A DNA stretch of 64,000 bases from Streptantibioticus parmotrematis (GTDB taxonomy: Bacteria; Actinomycetota; Actinomycetes; Streptomycetales; Streptomycetaceae): positions 372,001-436,000 of the forward strand of contig NZ_JAINVZ010000001.1 in the NCBI RefSeq assembly GCF_019890615.1, given 5' to 3'. Shown here one piece after another: positions 10,890 through 20,565 of the stretch. Below the pieces are notes generated by a model that was given only the letters and a program-made list of their open reading frames with translations, did no database searches and was not told the origin of the DNA. Both the position numbers and the translations under genes were made by a program. How positions within the stretch are numbered: position 1 is the stretch's first letter; each line of letters begins with the position of its first letter.

Positions 10890-10937
10890 TCCCGCCCCCA
10901 CGGTCCACCCCGCCGAACCGACTGGAGCGCACCGGCC

Positions 10938-12254
10938 GTGTCCACCGTGATCCCAGGCGACGAACTCCCCGGCGAGCCGGTACCGTCCGGCGAGGCCGCA
11001 CCCGTCGGCGCGTCACCCGGCGACGTGCCGACGGGCGGCGCCCCGGCGCCCGTACCGCCCGGCGCGCCCGTCCGCCTGTACCCGCTGACCTATCTGGACG
11101 AGGGCGACGAGGTCACCGTGGGCCGCCCCGACATCGACTCCTACGCGGTGCTGCCCGCGGACGGCGCGGCACTGCTGCGCCGGCTCGGCGACGGTGTTCC
11201 GCCCGCTCAGGCCGCCGCGTGGTACCGGCAGACCTACGGCGAGCCCGTCGACATCGACGACTTCGTGGACACGCTGCGGGAGCTGGACTTCGTCCGGGAG
11301 ACCGGCGACGACGCGGAACCGGCGCCCCGGCCGGTGCGATGGCGGGCCCTGGGCGCCGCCGTCTTCTCACCCGTCGGCGCGATCTGCCTCGCCGCGCTGC
11401 TGACGGCATGGGTGGTGGCCATGGTCCGCTCACCGGCGCTGGTCCCCACGTACCACAACCTGTTCTTCACCCGGTACATGACCGTCCTCGAACTGGTCAC
11501 GTTCGTCTGCCAGTTCCCGCTGATCCTGCTGCACGAGGCCGCCCACGCGCTCGCCGGGCGACGGCTCGGGCTGCGCTCCCGGCTGTCCATCGGGCGGCGC
11601 CTGTACTACGTGGTGTTCCAGACCACGATGGACGGCCTGGTGTCGGTGCCGCGCCGCAAACGCTACGTGCCGATGCTCGCCGGAATCCTCACCGACCTCG
11701 CCGTCCTCGCCGCGCTCACCCTGGGCGCTGCGGCCACCGAAGGGCCGGACGGCACCCCCTCGACGACCGGACGCATCCTGCTGGCGCTCGCCTACATGAC
11801 GCTGCTGCGGGTGTCGTGGCAACTGTGGTTCTATCTGGAGACCGATCTGTACTACGTCGTCGTCACCGTGCTGGACTGCGTCGACCTGCAGGCCACCGCC
11901 CGCGACGTGCTGCGGCAACGGTTCAACCGGATACTGGGCCGCCCGCACACCGTGCCGGACGAGACACGGTGGCATCCGCGCGACCTGTCGGTCTCGCGCT
12001 GGTACTCCTGGCTGCTGCTGGTCGGCTGGACCGTCTCGATCGGCACGCTGCTCGCGGGCGTGCTGCCGGTCGCCGTACGGGTGCTGTCCACCGTCCTGGG
12101 ACGCCTGGTCACCTCCCACACGCACGGCACCGCCGGCCTGCTGGACAGCGTGGGCTTCCTCGTCATCAACATCGCCCAACTCGCCGTCATCGCCCACCTG
12201 GTGCGACGCGAACGCCACGCGCGCCGGACCCGGCCGTCCACCGTCCCGTCCTGA
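10938..12254 (+). CDS. PqqD-like domain / M50-type membrane zinc metalloprotease
   Basis: 438 residues from GTG 10938. A disordered Pro/Gly/Ala-rich start (1-45) leads to a PqqD/RRE-like winged-helix region (~46-120: GDEVTVGRPDIDSYAVLPADGAALL ... DIDDFVDTLRELDFV pattern). Then several membrane segments (~140-160, 182-198, 225-260, 285-310, 350-420). Zinc motif HEAAH (199-203) in a hydrophobic segment, and a second acidic ligand candidate Asp303 in ETDLYYVV, the equivalent of the S2P-type DG motif. It resembles 'putative peptide zinc metalloprotease' proteins found with RiPP precursors. Expected role: recognise the 33-residue peptide through the PqqD-like part and cleave it in or at the membrane. 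Confidence 0.85.
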   Translation: MSTVIPGDELPGEPVPSGEAAPVGASPGDVPTGGAPAPVPPGAPVRLYPLTYLDEGDEVTVGRPDIDSYAVLPADGAALLRRLGDGVPPAQAAAWYRQTYGEPVDIDDFVDTLRELDFVRETGDDAEPAPRPVRWRALGAAVFSPVGAICLAALLTAWVVAMVRSPALVPTYHNLFFTRYMTVLELVTFVCQFPLILLHEAAHALAGRRLGLRSRLSIGRRLYYVVFQTTMDGLVSVPRRKRYVPMLAGILTDLAVLAALTLGAAATEGPDGTPSTTGRILLALAYMTLLRVSWQLWFYLETDLYYVVVTVLDCVDLQATARDVLRQRFNRILGRPHTVPDETRWHPRDLSVSRWYSWLLLVGWTVSIGTLLAGVLPVAVRVLSTVLGRLVTSHTHGTAGLLDSVGFLVINIAQLAVIAHLVRRERHARRTRPSTVPS

Positions 12255-12268
12255 CCGGAGGAACACCC

Positions 12269-14470
12269 ATGACCGTGACGCCCCGGCACCAGTGGATCGA
12301 GGCCCCGCGCCGGTCCCAGCGGGCCAGGACCGCCGAACTGGCGCGAACCACCCAGGAGTTGACGCCGGTCGTCGACGCACACCGGCGGCTGCGCGGCCCC
12401 TACACGGCGGCGGGCACCATCGCGCGGGCCCTGGTTCCCCTGATCCTGGAAACGGCACCCGGCACGGTGACCGACCACACCATCGAACTGCTCACCGTGG
12501 CACCCGAGTTGCGCGGCACCGTGCCCGCCACCCGGGAGACGCTCACCTCGCTCGCCGTGCCCGAGGAGCGCACCCGCTTCTACTCCCGGCTGCGCACCCT
12601 GCGGATCGCGCACGGCCTCGCCGAGTTCCTGCGCGATCACGCCGCGAACGCCCCGGGCGGCCCGTACGGCCTGACCGTCGAGAACGTGCACGCCGCCGAC
12701 GCGACCGACCGCGAACTGCTGGCCGTCCTGCTGCGCAGGATCGACCCCGCGCTGCTGCGCCTGACCCTGTGCGGCGCCCCCGACGGCGCGGAGGCCGCGG
12801 AAGGCACCGAGTCGCTCGCCGAGGCCCTGGAACGCCACGCCGAACGGGTCGAGCCCCTGCCGCTCAGCGAGGCCGACACGCTCGTGCTCTCCGGTTCGCG
12901 GGACCTCGCGTGGGAGTACATCGCCTCCGACTGCACCGACGACACCCCTGCGCTGAAGGCCGCCTACCACGCGCTGCCGCTTCCCGAACGCGCCGCGCTG
13001 CACGACCGCAGGGCGGCGGAACTGGAGGCCACCGGCGAGGCGTCCCTCCTGCTCGGCGCCGTCCCGTACCACCGCGAACACGGCACCGATCCGGCCGGCG
13101 TCGGAGTGCGCGCCCTGCGCACCGGGCTCGACACCTGCATCGACACCGGCTTCTACGAGGCCACCGTCGACTTCGGCAGACGCGGGCGCGCGCTGGTCGA
13201 CCAGGACCGCGACCGCGACCAGTGGTGGGCGTTCACCACCAAGATGACCACCTCGCTCGCGGCGCTGTCGCGCCCCGAGGAGGCCGAGGCGCTCTACGAC
13301 GAGGCCCGGGCCCTGTGCGCCGACCCGGCCGTCCACCTCCAGGCCGCCTACGCCACCGCCATGCTCTACACCCGCCACCACGGCACCGAGCGGCGCGACC
13401 ACCAGACCGCGCTCGGCTGGATCAACGAGGCCATCGCCCTCTCCACCCTGCTGCCCGACGAGCGGCAACGCGCCTTCCACACCGTCTTCCACCAGAACGG
13501 CCTGGCCCTCATCGAGAACCACCTCGGCCGCCCCGAGGAGGCGTTGCGCCTGGTCACCGAGGGACTGGCGCGCCTGGAGCGGGAGTTGGGCCCGGACGAG
13601 CACCGGCTGCACCGCTCCGTGCTGCGCTACAACCGCGCCCAGGTGTACGCGGGCCTCGGCCGCCTCGACGAGGCACTCGACGACTTCACCGACGTCATCG
13701 CCGAGGACCCCAACTACCCCGAATACCACTTCGACCGGGCGGGCGTGCTGCGGCGGCTCGGACGCGACGACGAGGCGCTGACGGAGTACGAGACCGCGAT
13801 GCGGCTCAGCCCGCCCTTCCCCGAGCTGTACTACAACCGCGGTGACCTCAGAGCGGCCCGTGGGAACGTCGACGGGGCGCTCGCCGACTTCGCCTACGTC
13901 CTCGACATCGAGCCGCGCTACGTGGACGCCCACGTCAACCTGGCCGGGCTGCTGGTGGAGATCGGCGACACCCGGTGGGCGGCCGAAGTGGTCGCCGCCG
14001 GGCTCGCGGTGGACCCCGCCAACGCCTACCTGCTGTGCCTGCTGGGACGCCTGGAGTCGGAAGCGGGCCACGCCGACCGGGCCCGCGCCGCGCTGGACGC
14101 CGCCGTAGCGGCCGACCCGCGCTGTGCCGAGGCCCTCGCCACCCGCGCGGTCCTGTCCTTCGAGACCGGCGACCTTCCGGGAGCCGTCGAGGACTTCAGC
14201 CGTTCACTGGAGATCGCGCAGGATCCGGTCGTGCTCTTCAACCGCGGCAGCGTCCACGAAGAACTGGGCCGCTGGAAGGAGGCCGCCGCCGACTTCGACC
14301 GCGTCGTGGAACTCGACCCGGAGGGGCCGGACGGCTGGCTGCGGCGCGGCGCGTGCCGGTTGCGGCTCGGCGACGAACCCGGCGGCCGGTCCGACCTGCG
14401 GCGCTTCACCGCGCTGGCGCCCGAGCGGGCCCCCGAGGCGGTGGCGCTCGGCGCCCCGGCGGGCGGCTGA
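12269..14470 (+). CDS. TPR protein with degenerate ATPase-like N-terminal region
   Basis: 733 residues, ATG 12269 with GGAGGAAC 6 bases upstream and only 14 bases after the protease stop. Residues ~1-320 resemble the ATPase part of LAL/STAND regulators: VENVHAADATDRELL looks like Walker B and the following region, followed by LLRLTLCGAP; no Walker A P-loop and no DNA-binding HTH are present. Residues ~330-730 hold about eight TPR units (for example YNRAQVYAGLGRLDEALDDFTDVIAEDPN). It may bind the peptide or the protease, or act as a TPR sensor. No enzymatic function can be assigned. Confidence 0.8.
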   Translation: MTVTPRHQWIEAPRRSQRARTAELARTTQELTPVVDAHRRLRGPYTAAGTIARALVPLILETAPGTVTDHTIELLTVAPELRGTVPATRETLTSLAVPEERTRFYSRLRTLRIAHGLAEFLRDHAANAPGGPYGLTVENVHAADATDRELLAVLLRRIDPALLRLTLCGAPDGAEAAEGTESLAEALERHAERVEPLPLSEADTLVLSGSRDLAWEYIASDCTDDTPALKAAYHALPLPERAALHDRRAAELEATGEASLLLGAVPYHREHGTDPAGVGVRALRTGLDTCIDTGFYEATVDFGRRGRALVDQDRDRDQWWAFTTKMTTSLAALSRPEEAEALYDEARALCADPAVHLQAAYATAMLYTRHHGTERRDHQTALGWINEAIALSTLLPDERQRAFHTVFHQNGLALIENHLGRPEEALRLVTEGLARLERELGPDEHRLHRSVLRYNRAQVYAGLGRLDEALDDFTDVIAEDPNYPEYHFDRAGVLRRLGRDDEALTEYETAMRLSPPFPELYYNRGDLRAARGNVDGALADFAYVLDIEPRYVDAHVNLAGLLVEIGDTRWAAEVVAAGLAVDPANAYLLCLLGRLESEAGHADRARAALDAAVAADPRCAEALATRAVLSFETGDLPGAVEDFSRSLEIAQDPVVLFNRGSVHEELGRWKEAAADFDRVVELDPEGPDGWLRRGACRLRLGDEPGGRSDLRRFTALAPERAPEAVALGAPAGG

Positions 14471-14477
14471 CGGGGGA

Positions 14478-14516
14478 GCGCCCGCGCCGGGGGCCTGCCG
14501 GGTCCGGCGCGGGCGC
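14478..14516 (+). terminator. Terminator closing the peptide/protease/TPR operon
   Basis: Perfect 13-bp arms GCGCCCGCGCCGG / CCGGCGCGGGCGC with a 13-base loop, 7 bases after the TPR gene stop. It separates that operon from the LAL regulator downstream. Confidence 0.85.
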
Positions 14517-14628
14517 GGTATGACGGTGGGAGGGACCGGCGCCGCCTCGGGGCGGCGGACGGGGCCGGGCGGGGCGACCCGCCACGGGTGTCGTGCCCCG
14601 GGAGGAGTCCCGCGGCTTCGGGGGAGCC

Positions 14629-17484
14629 ATGGAACGAGTCGACCCAGGCGGACGTACGGCTCATGCGCACCGGGCACGGGCGGCCGGGCCGCGCGCGGCC
14701 TTCCCGGAGCGGGCCCTGCCCGTCCCGATGACCGGCCGGGACCGCGAACTCGCCCGCGTGCTAGAGGCGTTGACCGGCACCGACTCGGGAGGGACACCGT
14801 TCGTCGAGGTCACCGGCGACCCGGGGACCGGCAAGAGCCTTCTGCTCACCGAGGCGTGCGAACGCCTCGCGGCCCGGGGCACGGTCGTCATCCGCTCCGA
14901 CGCCGCGCGCGTCACCGGCGCCGTGCTGTCCGTGCTGCCCGCCCGCAGCCGCTCCGGACGGCGGCTCCTGCTCGTCCTGGACGACCTGCACCGCGCCACC
15001 CCCGAAGCGTTGGACGCGTTGCGCCGCCTGCGCCCGGCCGTGCTGTGCGCGTACCGCGCCCGCCGCACGCCGCCCGGCCTGGCCCGGCTCCTGCGGGAAC
15101 TGCCGGCCGACCGCGAACGGGTGGGCGTCGACCTCGGCCCGCTCGACCCGGCCGACGCCCGGCGGCTGACAGGCCTGCCCGTGGACGGCGAGGACGCGGC
15201 CTGGTGCGCCCGGGCCGGCGGGGGAGTGCCGCGCCACGTCATCTGGGTGGCGCGCAGCCCCCGCCTGCCCTCGGCGGCACGACGCCGCGCGGGGGACGGC
15301 TTCACCGACCTGCTGCCGCTGCCCGCGCACCCGGTCGTGGACGCCGAACTCGACGCCCTGGACGGCGTGTTGGGGCGGGTCGCCCGTGCGGCCGCGGTGG
15401 TCGGCGACCCCTTCGCGGCCGAACCCACGGCCGCCGTCGCGGGCGTGGACGCCGCGACGTTCCTCGCCGCCGTCGACGAACTGGTCCGGCGCGATCTCGT
15501 ACGACCCGACACCGAGGGCTGCGGTCTGCTGCGCTTCCGGCACCCCCTGGTACGCGCCCGCCTCTACCAGCGGATGCCTGTCGCCGACCGCCTCGTGGCC
15601 CACCGGCACGCCGCCACCCTGCTCGCCGCGACCGGCACGCCCGCCGCGCGCGCCCGCCATCTGTCCCGGTGTGCGCCGGCCACCGATGCCGAGGCCGCGG
15701 CGGCGCTGGCGCGGGCGGCGGCGCGCGACCTGGACCGGTACCCGGCCCGGGCGGTGGTGTGGGCGGGCGAGGCGCTACGACGCCTGCCCGCACGGGCGGC
15801 CCGCGAGCGGAGCCGGACGCTGGTGCTGCTCGCGGAGGCGCTGGGCTCCGACGGACGCCTGCGCGAGGCGCGGACGGTGCTGGGGACCGCGGCCGCCGCG
15901 GCGGCCGACCCCGGGCAACGAGCCGCCGTGGCACGCCTGAGCGCGCGCTACGCCCGCCTGCTGGGGCGGCACGCCGAGGCGGCCGACGCGCTGGGCCGGG
16001 AACCCACGGGCGGCGGGGATCCGGACTCCGCCGTGCGCGACCCCTTGACCCGGGCGGGCCTGCGGTGGGAGGCGGCCGTCGGCGCGCTGGCCGCGGGGGA
16101 CACGGCCACGGCCCGGCGGTCGGCCACGCAGTCATGGGACTTCCCGCGCCCTCAGGCCCCGGACTCGCGGCTGCGCGGTGCGGTACTGCGGGCGGCGACG
16201 GAGGCGTTCGATCACGGCCCACGCGTGGCCGATCACCAACTACTGGGCGTCGTGCGGGAGTTCGACGCCCTGCCCGATCCGGCGCTGGTGCCGATGCTGG
16301 ACGCCGTGATCCTCACCGCCGCGGCGCGCCGCGCGGTCGGTCCCACGACGGAGGCCGCGCGGCTCGCCGACCGCGCGGTGGGAATCGCCCGGCACGCGGG
16401 TCAACGCGGCGTGCTGCCGGACGCGTTACTGGTCAAGGCCGCCGCACTCCTGGACCTCGGCGCGCTCGACGCGGCCGTCGCCTGCTGCGGTGACGCGGCG
16501 CGCCTGGCCCGGGACACCGGGGCCGCGGAACACACCGGTGGGGCGCTCGCGCTGCTGGCGGAGTGCGAACGCCACGGCTCGGGGAACGGCCCCGGCGCCG
16601 CGTACCAGCAGGCGCGGCGCGCGCTGGAGGGCCGCCCGGCCTCCCGGCTCACCGTCCTGGCGCGCGCCCGGCTGTGGTCGGTCTCGCCCGCGGGGCGGGC
16701 CTGCGGTCTCGTGGCGATCGCAGGCGGCGAGGGCCTGCCGGGGCTCGACCGCTGTGAACGCCCGCGCTGGATGCGGGTGCTGGCCGAGGCGGAACTGCGC
16801 GGCGGGGACGCCGAGGCCGCCCGGGTCTGGGCGCGCCGGGCCGCGGAGGCCGCCGCCGACCTCGGCTCTCCCGTGCAGACGGCGCACGCGCTGGCGGCGG
16901 GGGCCGCCGTCGCGCTGGCCCGCGGCGGCTTCCCGGCGGCCGGGGGCGCGGCGCGTTCGGCGGCGGCGGCGTTCGGGCGGGCGGGGCTGGCGCTGGAGGA
17001 GGGCGCGGCGCTGCTGTCGCTGGCCCGCGCGCTCGCGGGGGAGTGGCGGTGGGCGCTGGTGCCGCCGGTGCTGGCCAGGGTCCGCGGCATCGCCGCCGAG
17101 TGCGGCTCCCGGCGGCTGCACGGGCTGGCGGTGGCGGAACAGCGCAGGGTGATGTCGCTGGCCGGGCGTGTGCCGGAGGGCGCGCGGACGTTCGCCGACC
17201 CGCCCGGCGGCGGCACCGAAGCGGTACCCGCGACGAGCGCCGGGGAGGCGGTGGGAGCCCTGCCGCCGCGCGGTGGACCGCCCGTCCTCACCCGCCGCGA
17301 GTCGCAGATCACCGGACTGGTCGCCAGCGGCCTGCCGAACAGTCAGGTGGCGGCCCGACTCGGAGTCAACGCCAAGACCGTCGAGGCCCATCTCACCCGG
17401 ATCTACCGCAAGTTGGGCGTCACCCGGCGCTCGTCCCTGGTCTCGCTGCTCACTGCGGGGACACCCGGCGGGCCCGAATCCTAG
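14629..17484 (+). CDS. LAL-type LuxR-family transcriptional regulator (AAA ATPase + HTH)
   Basis: 951 residues from ATG 14629 (GGAGGAG at 14601-14607; GTG 14593 is the alternative start). Walker A GDPGTGKS at ~63-70, Walker B VLDDLHRA, a long helical TPR-like middle, and a C-terminal LuxR HTH (~885-940: LTRRESQITGLVASGLPNSQ, then VNAKTVEAHL). Large ATP-binding LuxR proteins are often pathway-specific activators that sense a ligand. It lies just after the peptide operon terminator, so the peptide system is one candidate target; the pigment cluster is another. Its end faces the next LAL gene 20 bp away. Confidence 0.93.
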   Translation: MERVDPGGRTAHAHRARAAGPRAAFPERALPVPMTGRDRELARVLEALTGTDSGGTPFVEVTGDPGTGKSLLLTEACERLAARGTVVIRSDAARVTGAVLSVLPARSRSGRRLLLVLDDLHRATPEALDALRRLRPAVLCAYRARRTPPGLARLLRELPADRERVGVDLGPLDPADARRLTGLPVDGEDAAWCARAGGGVPRHVIWVARSPRLPSAARRRAGDGFTDLLPLPAHPVVDAELDALDGVLGRVARAAAVVGDPFAAEPTAAVAGVDAATFLAAVDELVRRDLVRPDTEGCGLLRFRHPLVRARLYQRMPVADRLVAHRHAATLLAATGTPAARARHLSRCAPATDAEAAAALARAAARDLDRYPARAVVWAGEALRRLPARAARERSRTLVLLAEALGSDGRLREARTVLGTAAAAAADPGQRAAVARLSARYARLLGRHAEAADALGREPTGGGDPDSAVRDPLTRAGLRWEAAVGALAAGDTATARRSATQSWDFPRPQAPDSRLRGAVLRAATEAFDHGPRVADHQLLGVVREFDALPDPALVPMLDAVILTAAARRAVGPTTEAARLADRAVGIARHAGQRGVLPDALLVKAAALLDLGALDAAVACCGDAARLARDTGAAEHTGGALALLAECERHGSGNGPGAAYQQARRALEGRPASRLTVLARARLWSVSPAGRACGLVAIAGGEGLPGLDRCERPRWMRVLAEAELRGGDAEAARVWARRAAEAAADLGSPVQTAHALAAGAAVALARGGFPAAGGAARSAAAAFGRAGLALEEGAALLSLARALAGEWRWALVPPVLARVRGIAAECGSRRLHGLAVAEQRRVMSLAGRVPEGARTFADPPGGGTEAVPATSAGEAVGALPPRGGPPVLTRRESQITGLVASGLPNSQVAARLGVNAKTVEAHLTRIYRKLGVTRRSSLVSLLTAGTPGGPES

Positions 17485-17504
17485 GGACGTCACCCCGAGC
17501 CGCC

Positions 17505-20381
17505 TCACGGCGTGCGCGCGGCGCCTGGCGCTGTCGTCGTGCCGTCGCCGGAGATCTCGTGCGTGCCCATCGCCACGAGAGCGGAGCGAGACGTCACCCC
17601 GAGCTTGCGGTAGGCCCGGGTCAGATGCGCCTCGACCGCCTTGACGGTCACGTGCAGCCGGTCCGCCACCTGCGCGTTGGTCAGACCTGAGCGCACCAGC
17701 GTGACCACGTCGTGCTCTCGGTGCGTCAGGCCCGCCGGGCGCACCCGCTCGCCCGGCGGGGTCGCGGCGGCGGGCGGGCGGACGTCCGCCGTGCTCGACG
17801 GGCTCAACTGGCCGTAGCGGTACGCCGCCCGGTCGGCCAGGCTCCGGGCGCCCCCGGCGTCGCCGATGGTCCAGGCCCGCGACAGCTCCGTCCGCGCCGC
17901 CCCCACCCTTCCCGAGGCGGCCCGCGCCTCGGCGGCCAGCAGTCGGCAGCGCGCCTCCTCCAGCGGCTGGCCGCAGCGCTCGAACGTCGCCGCCGCCCAC
18001 CGCGCGACCGAGGCCGCGCCGACCGGATCGCCGGTGCGCAGCAGCAGTTCCGCCCGTGCGGCCAGCGCGTGCCCCCGCTGGGCGGGCAGCGCGACAGCGG
18101 CCGCCCGCGTCAGCGCCTCCCGTACCAGGGGCTCCGCCTCGTGCGGCCGTCCGAGCAGCATCAGCGCCTCCGCCTGCACGGCGAGCCACATCGGCAGGGC
18201 GCACACGTCGACCCCCGGCATTCCCGGGCCACCGCCCGCGTCGTCCAGGATCCGCAACGCCTCCAGCGCGTCGCCCTCCAGCAGCCTGACCCGGGCCAGG
18301 ATCCGCCGGGCGACCCCCGTCCACCAGCCACGGCCCCGGCCGCCCAGCCGCACCGCCTGCTCCGCCACCGCAGCCGCCCCCGCGGGACCGTCCCGCCACA
18401 GCAGCGCCCCGGCCCGCATCGACAACGCGAACGCCAGCATCGGATCACTGCGCAGCAGGCGGCTGCGCTCCTCCGCCTCGTCGGCGGCGCGCAGGGCCGC
18501 GCGCACGTCACCGAGGCGCAGGACGGCGAGGATCTGGCCGACGAGCAGATACGTCGACAGATGACTCTGCCCGGTGCGTTCCGCGGCCCGCAGCCCCCGG
18601 GTGAAGTGTTCACTCGCCCGCCCGGGCTGCTCCAACAGCACCTGCGCCCAACCGAGTTGACCCAGACAGTCCAGCAGCGGCGCAAGCTCCTCGTCGGAGC
18701 GGCCGGACAGCAGCCCGGTGGCCTGCCGCGCGGCTTCAAGGGCGTGCGGAACGCTGCCCCGGCAGGCCTCGACGAGGGCCCGGGTGCCCAGTGCGAGCAG
18801 CCGCGCCTCGTCGGCGACGGATCCGTCGGCGGCCGCCCGCACCGCCCGCCGCACGTGGCCGACCGCCTGGTGCCGTCCCGCCAGCACCTCGCAGGACGCC
18901 CGCAGCGCCAGCACCGACGGCAGGTCGGGGCCACCGCGCCGCGACTCCTCGTGGAGCACGGCGGCACCCTCCTCGTACTTGCCCTGCATCCGGTCGACCA
19001 GCGACAGCAGCCGCAACGCTGCCGCCCGATGCGGTGCATCGGACGGCAGCGCCGCCAGCAGATCGTGCAGGATGCGCCGCCCGCGTTCGAGGTCACCGGC
19101 CGCCGCGCAGGCGTGCGCCAGCAGCAGCGACAGCTCGCACCGCGCCTCGGACTCCTCTTCCGGGAGCAGGGGCAGCGCGCGGCTGAGCCAGTGCGCGGCC
19201 GACGCCGGAACGCTGGTGAGCACCGAACGGGCCGCCCGGACCAGTACCGCCGCCGCCTCCCGGTCGCCGGGCGCGGCGCTGCGCGCGACGTGCGGGGCGA
19301 GCGCGGTCGCGGGCGCTCCGCGTTCCGCCAGCGCGGCGACGATCCGCCGATGGGTGACCAGCCGCCAGCCGGGGCCCGCGTCCTGGTAGACGGCGTGACG
19401 CAGCACGGGGTGCCGGAAGCACAGCAGCCGGCCGCCGGAGGGCTCTGGGCGCACCAGGTCGCGTTCCCGCAGCCCGTCCAGCAGCGCCGCCGCGTCGGGC
19501 GCCTCGGCGTGGGCGAGCCCGCTCACGAACTCCGGGTCGAAGGGGTCGCCGACGACGGCGGCCGTGCGCAGCACCGCCAGCGGCGCCGGGTCGAGCGCGC
19601 GGGCCTCCGCGAGCAGCACCTGCGCGACCGCGTCGGCCACGTCGCCGGGCGGGCCGTCCGCCTCTCCGTGCCCGTCCGCGGCCCGCAGGCCCTCGGGCCC
19701 CGCGGTCATCAGGGCCCGGGCGTACAGCGGATTGCCCTCGCAGCGGGCGTGCAGCCCGGGCGGGCAGAAGGCGCCGAGGAAGCGGGCGAGCGCGGCCACG
19801 TCCTCCTCCGACAGCGGCCGGGGCACGATGCGCTCCCGGTGGAAGGCGGCGGAGGTCCCGGCCAGGGCGTCGACCAGCAACTCGCCCGTCTGGCGCGGCC
19901 GGTGGGCCACAGCGATCATCAACGGCCGGGCGGGCGTGCCGCGCAGGATGTGCCGGAGCAGTTCCAGCGAGCCGTTGTCCGCCCAGTGCAGGTCGTCGAG
20001 GACGACGACCACCGGGCCGCCGCCACCGAGTCCGTCGAGCCGTTCCGCCATCTCCCGGTGGAACCGGCCACGTTCGAGCCCGGGAAGCGAGCCCGGGGGC
20101 GGTGGGGACGCCTCGCCGTCGAGGAACGCGGCGAACGCCGAGAAAGGACGGGCCCGTTCGTACTCGCTGCACCGCCCGGCGACCACGGTGGCCCCGCCGC
20201 ACCGGGCGATCCTGGCGAGTTCGTCCAGCAGCCGGGTCTTGCCCATCCCGGGCTCACCGGTGATCTCCATCAGGACCGACCGACCCTCGCCCAGGCAGGC
20301 GAACGCCCGCTGCAACCGGCGCAGTTCGCTCCCGCGCCCGACGAGACCGTGCGCGTCCGCCGTACGTCTTCGGCCACTCAT
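17505..20381 (-). CDS. LAL-type LuxR-family transcriptional regulator (second copy, convergent)
   Basis: 958 residues. Walker A TGEPGMGKT (41-49), Walker B VVVLDDLHWAD, signature-like FDPEFVSGLA region, a long helical-repeat middle, C-terminal HTH (~880-935: LTHREHDVVTLVRSGLTNAQ, then LHVTVKAVEAHL). Similar in length and domain order to the upstream LAL gene, with the same YRKLGVT end of the HTH, so the pair may descend from one duplication, though the sequences are now far apart. Start ATG 20381; upstream is non-coding. Confidence 0.93.
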   Translation of the reverse strand: MSGRRRTADAHGLVGRGSELRRLQRAFACLGEGRSVLMEITGEPGMGKTRLLDELARIARCGGATVVAGRCSEYERARPFSAFAAFLDGEASPPPPGSLPGLERGRFHREMAERLDGLGGGGPVVVVLDDLHWADNGSLELLRHILRGTPARPLMIAVAHRPRQTGELLVDALAGTSAAFHRERIVPRPLSEEDVAALARFLGAFCPPGLHARCEGNPLYARALMTAGPEGLRAADGHGEADGPPGDVADAVAQVLLAEARALDPAPLAVLRTAAVVGDPFDPEFVSGLAHAEAPDAAALLDGLRERDLVRPEPSGGRLLCFRHPVLRHAVYQDAGPGWRLVTHRRIVAALAERGAPATALAPHVARSAAPGDREAAAVLVRAARSVLTSVPASAAHWLSRALPLLPEEESEARCELSLLLAHACAAAGDLERGRRILHDLLAALPSDAPHRAAALRLLSLVDRMQGKYEEGAAVLHEESRRGGPDLPSVLALRASCEVLAGRHQAVGHVRRAVRAAADGSVADEARLLALGTRALVEACRGSVPHALEAARQATGLLSGRSDEELAPLLDCLGQLGWAQVLLEQPGRASEHFTRGLRAAERTGQSHLSTYLLVGQILAVLRLGDVRAALRAADEAEERSRLLRSDPMLAFALSMRAGALLWRDGPAGAAAVAEQAVRLGGRGRGWWTGVARRILARVRLLEGDALEALRILDDAGGGPGMPGVDVCALPMWLAVQAEALMLLGRPHEAEPLVREALTRAAAVALPAQRGHALAARAELLLRTGDPVGAASVARWAAATFERCGQPLEEARCRLLAAEARAASGRVGAARTELSRAWTIGDAGGARSLADRAAYRYGQLSPSSTADVRPPAAATPPGERVRPAGLTHREHDVVTLVRSGLTNAQVADRLHVTVKAVEAHLTRAYRKLGVTSRSALVAMGTHEISGDGTTTAPGAARTP

Positions 20382-20522
20382 TTCCGACCCCCCGTAGGCC
20401 GCGTCCCACCGCGTGAGCCGAGGCTAGTGCGCGGGGCGGACCGTACTGCGGTGGTGTGCGCGGAATGACCGGAACTCTCTCATGGCCTTCGGTCGCCGCG
20501 AGCGTCGCGGTACGGGAGCGGG

Positions 20523-20557
20523 CACCGTGGGGCACGCGTGACACGCGCCCCACGGTG
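20523..20557. terminator. Terminator hairpin downstream of the DUF4232 gene
   Basis: Perfect 11-bp arms CACCGTGGGGC / GCCCCACGGTG, 13-base loop, 8 bases past the end of the leftward DUF4232 gene. Confidence 0.85.
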
Positions 20558-20565
20558 ACGAGGCG

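Noticed and set aside
10583-12268. Upstream extension of the TPR gene frame by 562 codons
   Set aside because: It overlaps the peptide and the metalloprotease in another frame, is Arg/Pro-rich noise, and the ATG at 12269 has a good RBS.
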